64,000 nt of DNA, taken from NCBI GenBank assembly GCA_018660835.1, contig JABJJN010000074.1:62001-126000 (forward strand), in the 5' to 3' direction. The notes beneath the pieces are model-generated. The model searched no databases. It was not told the DNA's origin and worked only from the letters and a program-made list of their open reading frames with translations. Numbering within the stretch: position 1 is the first letter of the stretch; the number at the start of each line of letters is the position of its first letter. Shown here piece after piece: positions 44,749 through 52,133 of this stretch. Made by a program: the position numbers and the translations under genes. Source of the stretch: Gemmatimonadota bacterium (GTDB lineage: Bacteria; Latescibacterota; UBA2968; UBA8231).

Positions 44749-45012
44749 TCAGGGCTTCTCGCCCTCGAGATTTCGCGCCTCGGCGATAATGCGTGTGTAC
44801 AGATCCGCAATCGCCTCATCGCCGATGGGCCCTTGGTTGTACGCCTTGAGGCGCTCGATCACTTCACGCTCGCGACGTGGGTCTCGCACCTGCTGGCCCT
44901 TGGCATCTTTGAGGTGGCCAATTTCCTGCGCATAGTTCATGCGCCGATTGAGCAAGTCTATGATGATCTGATCGACCGTATCGATACGGGCACGCCAGTC
45001 GCTTATATCCAT
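44749..45012 (-). CDS. aroQ: Chorismate mutase (AroQ type)
   Basis: Small all-helical chorismate mutase of 87 aa, normal length. The AroQ pattern is seen: R-x-x-I-D-x-V-D (RARIDTVDQIIIDLLNRRM), the K-x-x-x-x-x-V-x-D-P-x-R-E loop (KDAKGQQVRDPRREREVIER) and the helix-3 region ADLYTRIIAEARNLE. It forms prephenate from chorismate as a free-standing enzyme, directly upstream of tyrA. AGGAG seven bases before the ATG. It follows trpS by 44 bases. Confidence 0.92.
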   Translation of the reverse strand: MDISDWRARIDTVDQIIIDLLNRRMNYAQEIGHLKDAKGQQVRDPRREREVIERLKAYNQGPIGDEAIADLYTRIIAEARNLEGEKP

Positions 45013-45056
45013 TCGTAAGATCTCCTGTCAACCGCCCTGTCGTTTGCTCTCACAGT

Positions 45057-46052
45057 TCAGCGCAGACCCATTGCCTGGCGCACGTTATCCATCGTCTGCT
45101 CCACGACGGGACGAGCCCGTTCTACACCGGTCGCCAGCAGGGCATCCAATGTCGCCGGATCGGCGGTGAGTTCATCATAGCGTTGGCGAATCGGTGCCAA
45201 CGATTCGATGACGAGTTCTGCAAGATTCTTCTTCAGATCACCATACCCTTTGCCCTCGAAGCGCGCCTCGATCGACTCGCGCGTTTCACCGGACAAGACC
45301 TGATAGATAGTGAGTAGATTTGTCACGCCCGGGCGTTCTGGGTCAAAGACGATTTCGGTTTGCGAATCTGTCACGGCCCGTGAGAATTTCTTTTGAATGA
45401 CCTTGGGATCGTCGAGCAATCCTACGGCGTGAAACTGACCAGCCTCCGACTTCGACATCTTCCTTGTTGGGTCATCCAGGCCCATGACTCGAGCACCCAC
45501 ACCACGAATGACTGGTTCCGGCACAACAAAGACTTCGCCATAGAGGTTGTTGAAGCGCCCTGCGATGTCGCGTGCCAACTCCACGTGTTGCTTCTGATCA
45601 TCCCCTACGGGTACCACCGCCGCCTGGTAGAGCAGAATATCAGCCGCCATCAGCGTCGGATAGGTAAGCAGTCCCGTGCCAACACTCTCTCCCTGACCCA
45701 CGGACTTGTCCTTGAACTGCGTCATCCGCTGCAACCAACCCAGTGGAGTACTACAGGTCAGTAACCAAGCCAGTTCGGTGTGCTCAGGCACGTGGGATTG
45801 GACGAAGAGGACCGATCGTTCGGGATCGATACCGGACGCGATCAGAACAGCAGCCAATTGCCGCACACTGTTGCGCAAATGCTGTGGATCATAGGGCGTG
45901 GTGATCGCGTGTTGATCGACGACACAGAAAAAATTGTCGTAGCGCTCCTGGTCGTCCACCCAATTTCGGATGGCACCGATGTAGTTACCCAGGTGCGGTT
46001 CGCCAGTTGGCTGGATGCCAGAAAATACGCGTGGATGCTCTGTGTGACTCAA
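45057..46052 (-). CDS. trpS: Tryptophanyl-tRNA synthetase
   Basis: Class Ic synthetase of 331 aa from the TTG at 46052, which has AGAGGAAG just upstream and puts RVFSGIQPTGEPHLGNYIGA (the HIGH-type motif P-x-L-G-N) at the usual position. An upstream ATG (46112) would overlap trpC by 29 bp and add 20 unmatched residues. The second motif is KMSKSEAGQF near 195, and LLYQAAVVPVGDDQKQHVEL is the conserved core. Its presence in a trp-leader-controlled operon means tRNA-Trp charging could feed back on its own enzyme. Confidence 0.93.
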   Translation of the reverse strand: MSHTEHPRVFSGIQPTGEPHLGNYIGAIRNWVDDQERYDNFFCVVDQHAITTPYDPQHLRNSVRQLAAVLIASGIDPERSVLFVQSHVPEHTELAWLLTCSTPLGWLQRMTQFKDKSVGQGESVGTGLLTYPTLMAADILLYQAAVVPVGDDQKQHVELARDIAGRFNNLYGEVFVVPEPVIRGVGARVMGLDDPTRKMSKSEAGQFHAVGLLDDPKVIQKKFSRAVTDSQTEIVFDPERPGVTNLLTIYQVLSGETRESIEARFEGKGYGDLKKNLAELVIESLAPIRQRYDELTADPATLDALLATGVERARPVVEQTMDNVRQAMGLR

Positions 46053-46083
46053 GATCTTCCTCTTCCAATTCCCAAAGTGTTCT

Positions 46084-46860
46084 CTACCCCAGCAGTTGCT
46101 GCACAGCAACACCGATGTCCTCGGCCCGCATCAACGATTCGCCCACGAGGATTGCATCAATTCCAGCTTCACTCAGCTGCCGCACATCATCGTGATCACG
46201 GATTCCACTCTCACTGACCAGTGTGACCCCCTCCGGCACAAACTGGCGTAACTCGAAGGTCGTTTCGAGGGTTGTGTCGAAGGTGCGCAGATCCCGGTTG
46301 TTGATGCCGATCAGACTCGCCCCCGCGCCAAGCGCCCGTTCGAGTTCCTCACGAGAATGAACTTCTACCAGAACTGATAAGCCCAGGTCACGACCCAGAC
46401 CTTGGAAGTCCTCGAGTTGACCACCATCCATGAGTGCCACGATCAACAGAATCGCATCAGCACCCAGAAGCCGCGCCTCATGAATCTGATAGGAATCGAC
46501 ATTGAAATCCTTGCGCAAGGCGGGGATTCCTGCCGCTTGACGAGCACTCGTCAAATAGTCGTCGCACCCCTGAAAATAGGCTTCGTCCGTGAGCACGGAA
46601 AGCGCTCGGGCCCCATTCTCGGCGTAGATCCTGGCAATCGACTCGGGGTCGAAGTCTTCACGGATCACGCCTTTTGAGGGCGACGCCTTCTTGACCTCTG
46701 CAATCAAGGCGATCGGATCAGCCTGCAGGGCGCCTGCGAAGTCCAAAGGTGCTGGTAGATCCTGCGCCTTGGCACTTACCTCTTCGAGAGGTGCATCAAT
46801 CCGCCTGCGCGCGACAAACTCATGCTTGTAGGTGGCGATTTCCTGTAGAATATCGGTCAC
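46084..46860 (-). CDS. trpC: Indole-3-glycerol phosphate synthase
   Basis: TIM-barrel enzyme of 258 aa converting CdRP to indole-3-glycerol phosphate in tryptophan synthesis. I start at GTG 46860, which has a perfect AAGGAGG six bases upstream and gives the usual V-T-D-I-L-x-E-I opening. Motifs: LIAEVKKASPSKGVI (catalytic Lys, ~45), LRKDFNVDSYQIHEAR (~107), EVHSREELERAL and LIGINNRDL (~175), then LVSESGI. TrpF is not fused and is not in the window. Confidence 0.95.
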   Translation of the reverse strand: MTDILQEIATYKHEFVARRRIDAPLEEVSAKAQDLPAPLDFAGALQADPIALIAEVKKASPSKGVIREDFDPESIARIYAENGARALSVLTDEAYFQGCDDYLTSARQAAGIPALRKDFNVDSYQIHEARLLGADAILLIVALMDGGQLEDFQGLGRDLGLSVLVEVHSREELERALGAGASLIGINNRDLRTFDTTLETTFELRQFVPEGVTLVSESGIRDHDDVRQLSEAGIDAILVGESLMRAEDIGVAVQQLLG

Positions 46861-46871
46861 AATCGCCTCCT

Positions 46872-47882
46872 TCAGGCGTGGCTGACGCGACACAGGCGAG
46901 TCAGCGATTCGCGCGCCTGGCCGGAGCGGATCGATGTGCGGGCAGCTTCAACCCCGGCAGCCAGATCCTCGGCCACGCCGCCAGCGACGATGGCCGCCGC
47001 CGCGTTGAGGACAACCACATCTGCCCGAGGACCGTCTTCACCTTCGAGAACCGCCGTAAGGATTGATGCATTTTCTGCCGCATCCCCACCGGCCAATGTC
47101 TGCGCGTCGACGCAGTCCATGCCGAAATCCTGGGGTGAAACATCGTAGGTCGAGATCGTCCCATCGAGTAGTTGCGTCACGCGACTTGGTCCAGTCAGGG
47201 TGATCTCATCGAGACCATCATGTCCATGGACGACAAAGGCGCGCTCCGATCCGAGAGCCTGCAGCACACCTGCCATCGTCTCGGTGAGGTCTGCTGCAAA
47301 GACGCCGATCAATTGCCGCTTGGCACCCGCCGGATTGGTGAGCGGTCCCAGGACATTGAAGACCGTGCGGGTCGCCAATTCCTTGCGTGGTCCAATGGCG
47401 TGTTTCATTGCGCCATGCAGGGCGGGGGCGAAGAGAAATCCAATCCCAACCTCATCCAGACACTCGCCGACCTTCTCGGGTGTGGCTTCAACATTGACCC
47501 CGAGTTCGGCCAGCACGTCAGCCGAACCACAGCGACTCGACATGGCACGATTGCCGTGTTTTGCTACTGTGAGCCCTGCACCGGCAACGACGAAGGCGAC
47601 GGTCGTAGAGATATTGAATGTGCCTGAGCCGTCTCCACCTGTGCCACAGGTATCGACCAGTGGTGGTTGGCCACCCACGATACGCGTCGCCTTGGCACGC
47701 ATGGTTTCAGCGAAGCCCGTAATCTCCTCCACTGTTTCGCCCTTGCTGCGCAAAGCCATGAGGAATCCGCCGATCTGTGCGTCTGTCGCCTCACCACTCA
47801 TGATCTGTTCCATCACACCGCGGGCCTCGTCGCGACTGAGATTCTCGCCAACGATCAAGCGGGCAATTGCTGCCTGGATCAT
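46872..47882 (-). CDS. trpD: Anthranilate phosphoribosyltransferase
   Basis: Adds phosphoribosyl from PRPP to anthranilate; 336 aa from ATG 47882 (AAGGAGG seven bases upstream; a GTG three bases earlier is also in frame). The PRPP loop CGTGGDGSGTFNIST is near residue 79, ANHR-type glycines in KHGNRAMSSRCGSADVLAELG near 105, and the D-E metal site is in VVHGHDGLDEITLTGPS. All family blocks are present. It lies 15 bases after trpG and 11 before trpC. Confidence 0.95.
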   Translation of the reverse strand: MIQAAIARLIVGENLSRDEARGVMEQIMSGEATDAQIGGFLMALRSKGETVEEITGFAETMRAKATRIVGGQPPLVDTCGTGGDGSGTFNISTTVAFVVAGAGLTVAKHGNRAMSSRCGSADVLAELGVNVEATPEKVGECLDEVGIGFLFAPALHGAMKHAIGPRKELATRTVFNVLGPLTNPAGAKRQLIGVFAADLTETMAGVLQALGSERAFVVHGHDGLDEITLTGPSRVTQLLDGTISTYDVSPQDFGMDCVDAQTLAGGDAAENASILTAVLEGEDGPRADVVVLNAAAAIVAGGVAEDLAAGVEAARTSIRSGQARESLTRLCRVSHA

Positions 47883-47900
47883 CACACTACCTCCTTCTGC

Positions 47901-48479
47901 TTAAGTTCCCGTCTGCATGACGAAATTTGATAGAAGCTTCTTGCCCTTCTGCCCCGTCAGAACCGACTCGGGGTGAAATTGCACCCCCTCTACACGCAGT
48001 TCCCGGTGACGCAACCCCATGACCAACCCATCGGCAGTCTCGGCAACGATTTCCAGGCAATCGGGCACGCTATCTCGCCGCACGATCAACGAATGGTAGC
48101 GAGTGGCGGTGAATGGATTCGGCAACCCCGCGTAGATCCCCTGACCATCATGTCGGATCTCCGACGTCTTGCCGTGCATGATATAGGGCGCGCGTTCGAC
48201 GGTGCCGCCGAAGGCCTGGCCGATGGTCTGGTGACCAAGGCAGACACCTAGAATGGGAATCTGTCCGGCGAATCGTTGCACAAGACCGAGCGAAATGCCG
48301 GCATCATCGGGTGTACGAGGACCTGGTGAAATAATGATGCGCTCCGGCGCCAACGCGGCGATCTGGTCGAGATCGATCTTGTCATTGCGGAAGACCTGAA
48401 GGTCTGTCGCACCAATCTCGCCAAGATACTGGACGACATTGTATGTGAAGGAGTCGTAGTTATCGATCAACAAGATCAT
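47901..48479 (-). CDS. trpG: Anthranilate synthase glutaminase subunit
   Basis: Class I glutamine amidotransferase of 192 aa that delivers ammonia to TrpE. The Cys nucleophile is in LGVCLGHQTIGQAFGG (~78) and the His-Glu pair is in VQFHPESVLTGQKG (~170). It may also serve p-aminobenzoate synthesis, as many single TrpG/PabA proteins do. The ATG overlaps the trpE stop by four bases (ATGA), giving equimolar synthesis of the two subunits. Confidence 0.94.
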   Translation of the reverse strand: MILLIDNYDSFTYNVVQYLGEIGATDLQVFRNDKIDLDQIAALAPERIIISPGPRTPDDAGISLGLVQRFAGQIPILGVCLGHQTIGQAFGGTVERAPYIMHGKTSEIRHDGQGIYAGLPNPFTATRYHSLIVRRDSVPDCLEIVAETADGLVMGLRHRELRVEGVQFHPESVLTGQKGKKLLSNFVMQTGT

Positions 48480-50077
48480 TGGGATACCTCACGCGTTGAT
48501 GGTGAGGAGGCAGGGTCGAGGAAACTGATCTCGGTTCCTTCGAGCAAACCACTGATGCTCTCGCCACTGGGGGCGATCGAACCCCTGTTCGCCATCTCGA
48601 CGGCGCGAAACAGCGCCATCGCCTTGTTCACGGTCTCCTGGTATTCAGCATCCGGATCCGAATCAGCGACGATCCCTCCCCCAGCCTGGACATAGGCAAC
48701 ACCATCTTTCACGACCATCGTGCGAATGGCGATACACGTATCGAGATTTCCTGAGAAATCAAGATATCCGACGGCTCCGCCGTAGATTCCGCGGCGTGTC
48801 GGCTCGAGTTCATCAATGATTTCCATGGCGCGAATCTTTGGTGCACCGGACAAGGTGCCTGCTGGATAGCAGGCGAACAGGGCATCGAGGGAATCCATCC
48901 CCTCTTTTAGCTGACCGCGTACGTCTGAGACGATATGCATCACGTGTGAATAACGCTCGACGGTCATCATTTCTGTGACGCGAACCGTGTCGTATTTCGA
49001 GACCCGCCCGACATCATTGCGCCCCAGGTCCACCAGCATCACATGTTCGGCGCGATCTTTCTCGTCGGCGAGCAACTCCTCTTCGAGGCGCTGATCATCC
49101 GCTTCGTCGACCCCCCTGGCTCGTGTGCCGGCCAGAGGGCGCACATCCAGGGTGCCATCTTCGACCCGCACCAGAATCTCAGGTGACGCCCCAAGAATCT
49201 GCAGATCACCCTGGGTAATGTGGAACATATAGGGAGATGGATTCACCGTGCGCAGGACACGATAGATCTCGAAAGGGTCCGCCTCGTACTGCAATTGAAA
49301 TCGCTGCGCGAACACGACCTGGAAAATGTCACCTGCGCGTATGTATTCAAGACACTGGTTCACAGCCTTGGTGTAGTCTTGCCGACTCACATTGGAATGG
49401 ACGGTCCCCATCTGTCTGCCGCCCGGTAACCGCGGCGCCGGGGTCTGCTGAGCGAGTAGTTGCTCGGTCTCATCAATACGCTGAGCAGCAGCGGCATAGA
49501 CCTGATCCGGCTCGTCGCCCTCCTGCACCCGAGCATTGGCGATCAGCAGAACTGTGTGCCGCAGATTGTCGAAAGCCAGGATGGTTTCAAAGAGGGCGAA
49601 GACCATGTCATCGGCGCCCAGATCGTCGATGCCGCTATCCGGAATCTGTTCGGCGAGGCGGATCCCATCGTAGCCGAGAAAACCAACGGCTCCACCTGTG
49701 AAGCGTGGTAACCCTTCGAGGCGAAGGCCTTCGTATTTGGCCATCAGTTCGCGTAAGACGACACGAGGATCACCCTCTATCGTTTCAATCGTCCCCGTCG
49801 CCCGATCCTCAATCGTTGCCCGTTGGTCCTTGGAACGGAAGATGATGGATGGATTGATACCCAGGAAGGAATACCTCGCCGCTCGTTCGCCGCCCTCGAC
49901 ACTCTCAAAGAGGAAGGTGAAATCACTGTGTGGCCGCAGCTTGAGGTAGGCCGATACAGGTGTCTCCGTGTCGGCGAGAATCTCTTTTGTGATGGGAACT
50001 GTCAGGCCCCCTGAGGCCAATTCGGCGAATTGTGCAGACGCCGGCCGCAGGTGTGGATGGGTCGTTGATGTGCTCAT
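48476..50077 (-). CDS. trpE: Anthranilate synthase component I
   Basis: Chorismate-using large subunit of anthranilate synthase, 533 aa; first structural gene of the aromatic operon. The N-terminal Trp feedback site has FLFESVEGGERAARYSFLG (the L-L-E-S-type motif). The catalytic half shows RPLAGTRARG, AEHVMLVDLGRNDVGRV, MHIVSDVRGQL, CYPAGTLSGAPK and AGGGIVADSDPDAEYQET. Full length and intact. The ATG (50077) has only a weak GAAGAAG ribosome binding site and lies 106 bases after the leader terminator. Confidence 0.95.
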   Translation of the reverse strand: MSTSTTHPHLRPASAQFAELASGGLTVPITKEILADTETPVSAYLKLRPHSDFTFLFESVEGGERAARYSFLGINPSIIFRSKDQRATIEDRATGTIETIEGDPRVVLRELMAKYEGLRLEGLPRFTGGAVGFLGYDGIRLAEQIPDSGIDDLGADDMVFALFETILAFDNLRHTVLLIANARVQEGDEPDQVYAAAAQRIDETEQLLAQQTPAPRLPGGRQMGTVHSNVSRQDYTKAVNQCLEYIRAGDIFQVVFAQRFQLQYEADPFEIYRVLRTVNPSPYMFHITQGDLQILGASPEILVRVEDGTLDVRPLAGTRARGVDEADDQRLEEELLADEKDRAEHVMLVDLGRNDVGRVSKYDTVRVTEMMTVERYSHVMHIVSDVRGQLKEGMDSLDALFACYPAGTLSGAPKIRAMEIIDELEPTRRGIYGGAVGYLDFSGNLDTCIAIRTMVVKDGVAYVQAGGGIVADSDPDAEYQETVNKAMALFRAVEMANRGSIAPSGESISGLLEGTEISFLDPASSPSTREVSQ

Positions 50078-50182
50078 CTTCTTCGCTCAGTTTCGTTCGA
50101 TCTGATTCCCATGAGACTACGAACATCTGATCTGTCGCCCTGCGGTCGACTTTCGTCGTTCAGCCAACTACCGAATGGGCAC

Positions 50183-50217
50183 AAAAAAACCGCCGACGCT
50201 TACAGGAGCGTCCGCGG
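50183..50217 (-). terminator. Intrinsic terminator of the trp-type attenuator
   Basis: Minus-strand hairpin with an 11-base stem (CCGCGGACGCT / AGCGTCGGCGG, one G-G mismatch), a six-base loop and seven Ts immediately after. It lies after the leader ORF and before trpE, the usual place for an attenuator. Its left arm overlaps the antiterminator partner at 50205-50213, so the two structures exclude each other. Confidence 0.88.
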
Positions 50218-50266
50218 ACTGGGGATCATCAGAATTGATCGCCGGTGCTACGGTTGGACGCACTCC
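50205..50266 (-). promoter_or_regulatory. Antiterminator pairing of the attenuator
   Basis: GGAGTGCGTCC (50256-50266, inside the last codons of the leader ORF) is complementary to GGACGCTCC (50205-50213): GGAG pairs with CTCC and CGTCC with GGACG, leaving a two-base bulge. The second strand forms the left arm of the terminator, so pairing here would prevent termination. This corresponds to the 2:3 structure of classical trp attenuators. A clear 1:2 pairing is not obvious by eye. Confidence 0.65.
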
Positions 50267-50367
50267 TGCCCAGACTGAAACGTTTCTGTCAGAAACGTAT
50301 CTGTCTCTGTGGACGAGAATCGCCACCAATAGCGGTGCGGCGGGTTTGTCGGGATTTGCGTCATCAT
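50248..50367 (-). CDS. trpL: Leader peptide with an R-Y-W-W-R-F run (trpL-like)
   Basis: A 39-codon reading frame starting ATG-ATG and ending TAG, just downstream of the promoter and upstream of the terminator. Codons 12-17 read Arg-Tyr-Trp-Trp-Arg-Phe (50317-50334). Two adjacent Trp codons are rare by chance and are the hallmark of trp leader peptides; the flanking Tyr, Phe and Arg codons match other products of the operon (tyrA, aroQ, argS). There is no Shine-Dalgarno sequence: the ATG lies about 6 bases from the predicted transcription start, so translation may be leaderless. The peptide's fate is irrelevant to the mechanism; the act of translation is the sensor. Confidence 0.8.
   Translation of the reverse strand: MMTQIPTNPPHRYWWRFSSTETDTFLTETFQSGQECVQP
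50281..50297 (-). promoter_or_regulatory. Hairpin inside the leader ORF
   Basis: A 7-bp perfect stem (CGTTTCT / AGAAACG) with a three-base loop, 20 bases after the last Phe of the R-Y-W-W-R-F run. It could be the pause hairpin that synchronises polymerase and ribosome, or part of the 1:2 structure. The overlapping palindrome GAAACGTTTC offers an alternative fold. Confidence 0.5.
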
Positions 50368-50379
50368 GATAGGCGTTTC

Positions 50380-50408
50380 AGTGTAGCGGCGCCCATCAGC
50401 TTTGTCAA
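50380..50408 (-). promoter_or_regulatory. Sigma70-type promoter of the aromatic operon
   Basis: Minus strand: perfect -35 TTGACA (50403-50408), a 17-base spacer and -10 TACACT (50380-50385, 4 of 6). Predicted transcription start is around 50373, six bases before the leader ATG at 50367. The -35 box begins seven bases after the stop codon of the TauE/SafE gene. It is the best promoter match in the window. Confidence 0.75.
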
Positions 50409-50414
50409 GCATTC

Positions 50415-51194
50415 CTATCCGAGGGCTTTGCTCAACAAGCGCATCCCAGTGACGACAAGGATGACATAGACAGCCCTGTTGAACCAGACATCGTTGAAGC
50501 GGCTGTTGAGCCAGATCCCAAGGCGAACACCGACGAAAGTCAAAGGTGCCAGAACGACAACGGTCGCCAGATTACCCCAATGATATAGATCCAGCCAGAA
50601 ATACGGACCGACCTTCAGCAGATTGATGGCAGCGAAGACGACGACGGTGGTGCCGACAAATGCTCGACGTGGTAGTTGCTGGGGCAGCAGAAAAATCGCC
50701 ACGGGTGGGCCACCGGCGTGCGCGAGGGTGGAGGTGAATCCTGACACAACCCCCATCAGGACCCCCTCCACGGAGTGCGGATGACGGGCCTCGATGCGAC
50801 CAAGCCAGCGGACGCGGAACAGTTGGTAAAAGGCGAAAAGCAGCGCCAGGGCTCCGATACCACCCCGCATCACCTGCTGATTGCCAAGGAATTGATCGAA
50901 GAAGAAGGTACCGATCCCGATGCCGATCGCTGCACCTGGCAATAACAATCGCGTGCTGCGTCGATGGAAATTCGCACGATAGTGCCAGACCGAGAAGAAA
51001 TCGCAGAGGATCAACAGTGGCAGGAGCAATGCCACGGCGTCACCGACGGAGATGGTCAGCGCCATCAGGGGTGTGCCGATCACGCCAGCGCCTCCGCCAA
51101 ATCCTGCCTTGGCGATGCCGATCAGAACCACCGCCGTTGCCGCGGCGGGCCAGAATAGAGTCGGGTAGTCGGGTAACAGTTCCAGCAAGATCAT
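50415..51194 (-). CDS. TauE/SafE-type membrane permease
   Basis: Integral membrane protein of 259 aa with seven to eight hydrophobic segments, of the TauE/SafE (DUF81) sulfite/organosulfonate exporter family. The repeated family motif is seen as LIGIAKAGFGGGAGVIGTPL near the N-terminus and VVSGFTSTLAHAGGPPVAIF near residue 150. I prefer ATG 51194; an in-frame TTG at 51221 would add nine residues. The substrate may be sulfite, sulfoacetate or another anion. It lies between the ABC pair and the aromatic operon but has its own flanking structures and is probably independent. Confidence 0.88.
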   Translation of the reverse strand: MILLELLPDYPTLFWPAAATAVVLIGIAKAGFGGGAGVIGTPLMALTISVGDAVALLLPLLILCDFFSVWHYRANFHRRSTRLLLPGAAIGIGIGTFFFDQFLGNQQVMRGGIGALALLFAFYQLFRVRWLGRIEARHPHSVEGVLMGVVSGFTSTLAHAGGPPVAIFLLPQQLPRRAFVGTTVVVFAAINLLKVGPYFWLDLYHWGNLATVVVLAPLTFVGVRLGIWLNSRFNDVWFNRAVYVILVVTGMRLLSKALG

Positions 51195-51226
51195 GTAGAT
51201 CTTTCGTTGCGAGGTTGCCAACCCTG

Positions 51227-51280
51227 CTCGGTGTACACACCGAGGCCCGGGATCGGTCGCATGCCAACCCCGGGCCTCGG
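51227..51280. other. Two overlapping perfect inverted repeats
   Basis: CCGAGGCCCGGG (51240-51251) and CCCGGGCCTCGG (51269-51280) form a perfect 12-bp stem with a 17-base loop. The left arm overlaps a second palindrome, CTCGGTGT-AC-ACACCGAG (51227-51244), so only one can form at a time. There is no T-run on either side. It lies between the ABC ATPase stop and the TauE start (both minus), where it could end or protect the ABC transcript, or be a dyad operator. Confidence 0.55.
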
Positions 51281-51341
51281 CCCGCCTCTCGGTGGGGGAG
51301 AGGTCTACAAGTTATACTGCCGGCCCTTCGATGTCTAGTAG

Positions 51342-52124
51342 TTAATGGGCTTCGTCACCAACAGCAACGGTCTCAATCTCAAGCTCGTCGCGATTGGCGA
51401 TCCGATCGATCTTACCGTCAGTGATCCAGACAACACGATCGGAGACGGAAAGCATTTTGTGATCATGCGTCGCCGAGATGACGGTCACGCCAAAGTCACG
51501 ATTCATCGTGCGCAGCAGTTCAATGATCTCTGTGCCCGTACTCAAATCGAGGTTCGCCGTCGGTTCATCGGCAAGGACAACGGCCGGATCATTGGCCAGC
51601 GCCCGAGCCACGGCGACACGTTGCTGCTGGCCACCGGACAATTCGAAAGGTTTGTGCGAGTGGCGTTCGCCAAGACCGACCTTCCTCAGCAAATCGATGC
51701 CCTTATCACGCGACTCGTCACTTGTCAGACCTGCAAATACCATGGGCAGGGTCACATTCTCAAGTGCCGTCATCACTGGAATCAGATTGAATGACTGGAA
51801 GATGTAGCCAATCTTCCGGCAGCGCAGCCACGCCAACTCATATGCATCGAGTTGAGCGACGTCTACTTCGTCAATGTAGACCTTGCCTTCAGAGGGCTTG
51901 TCCAGGCCTCCCACCATATTGAAGAGGGTACTCTTGCCTGAACCTGAGGGCCCCATGATCGACATGTATTCCCCGGAATAGATTTCCAGGTCAACACCGC
52001 GCAAGGCGTGTACCTCCATGGAACCCATGGTGTATTTCTTTTTCACATTCTGCGTGCGCACGACAGTGCGTTTTTCGTCGTCCGCCGAGGCCTCGGCAGC
52101 AACTGCCGTCGTTTCTTCAGTCAT
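51342..52124 (-). CDS. ABC transporter ATP-binding protein (MacB/LolD type)
   Basis: ATPase of 260 aa. Walker A GPSGSGKSTLFNMVG near residue 59, the Q-loop FQSFNLIP, signature LSGGQQQRVA near 164, Walker B VVLADEPTANLD near 184 and the switch His in ATHDHKM. The FQSFNLIPVMTALENVTLP region is characteristic of MacB/LolD/FtsE-type mechanotransmission transporters. It pairs with the FtsX-like permease encoded nine bases upstream. A hydrophilic ~20-residue Ala/Glu/Asp lead precedes the domain. Confidence 0.92.
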   Translation of the reverse strand: MTEETTAVAAEASADDEKRTVVRTQNVKKKYTMGSMEVHALRGVDLEIYSGEYMSIMGPSGSGKSTLFNMVGGLDKPSEGKVYIDEVDVAQLDAYELAWLRCRKIGYIFQSFNLIPVMTALENVTLPMVFAGLTSDESRDKGIDLLRKVGLGERHSHKPFELSGGQQQRVAVARALANDPAVVLADEPTANLDLSTGTEIIELLRTMNRDFGVTVISATHDHKMLSVSDRVVWITDGKIDRIANRDELEIETVAVGDEAH

Positions 52125-52133
52125 GTGGTCGCC

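Larger units (their letters stand above)
50078..50414 (-). promoter_or_regulatory. Untranslated leader region of the aromatic operon
   Basis: The only stretch over 300 bases without a recognised enzyme gene. Read on the minus strand it holds, in order, a promoter (50380-50408), a 39-codon leader ORF (50248-50367), a hairpin within that ORF (50281-50297), an antiterminator arm (50256-50266), a rho-independent terminator (50183-50217) and ~105 bases of spacer to trpE. No T-box consensus, no repeated GAG/UAG TRAP sites and no other riboswitch were recognised. See separate entries. Confidence 0.8.

Noticed and set aside
50078..50414. T-box riboswitch or TRAP-binding leader before trpE
   Set aside because: No T-box bulge consensus and no series of GAG/UAG triplets; the leader peptide plus competing hairpins explain the region better.
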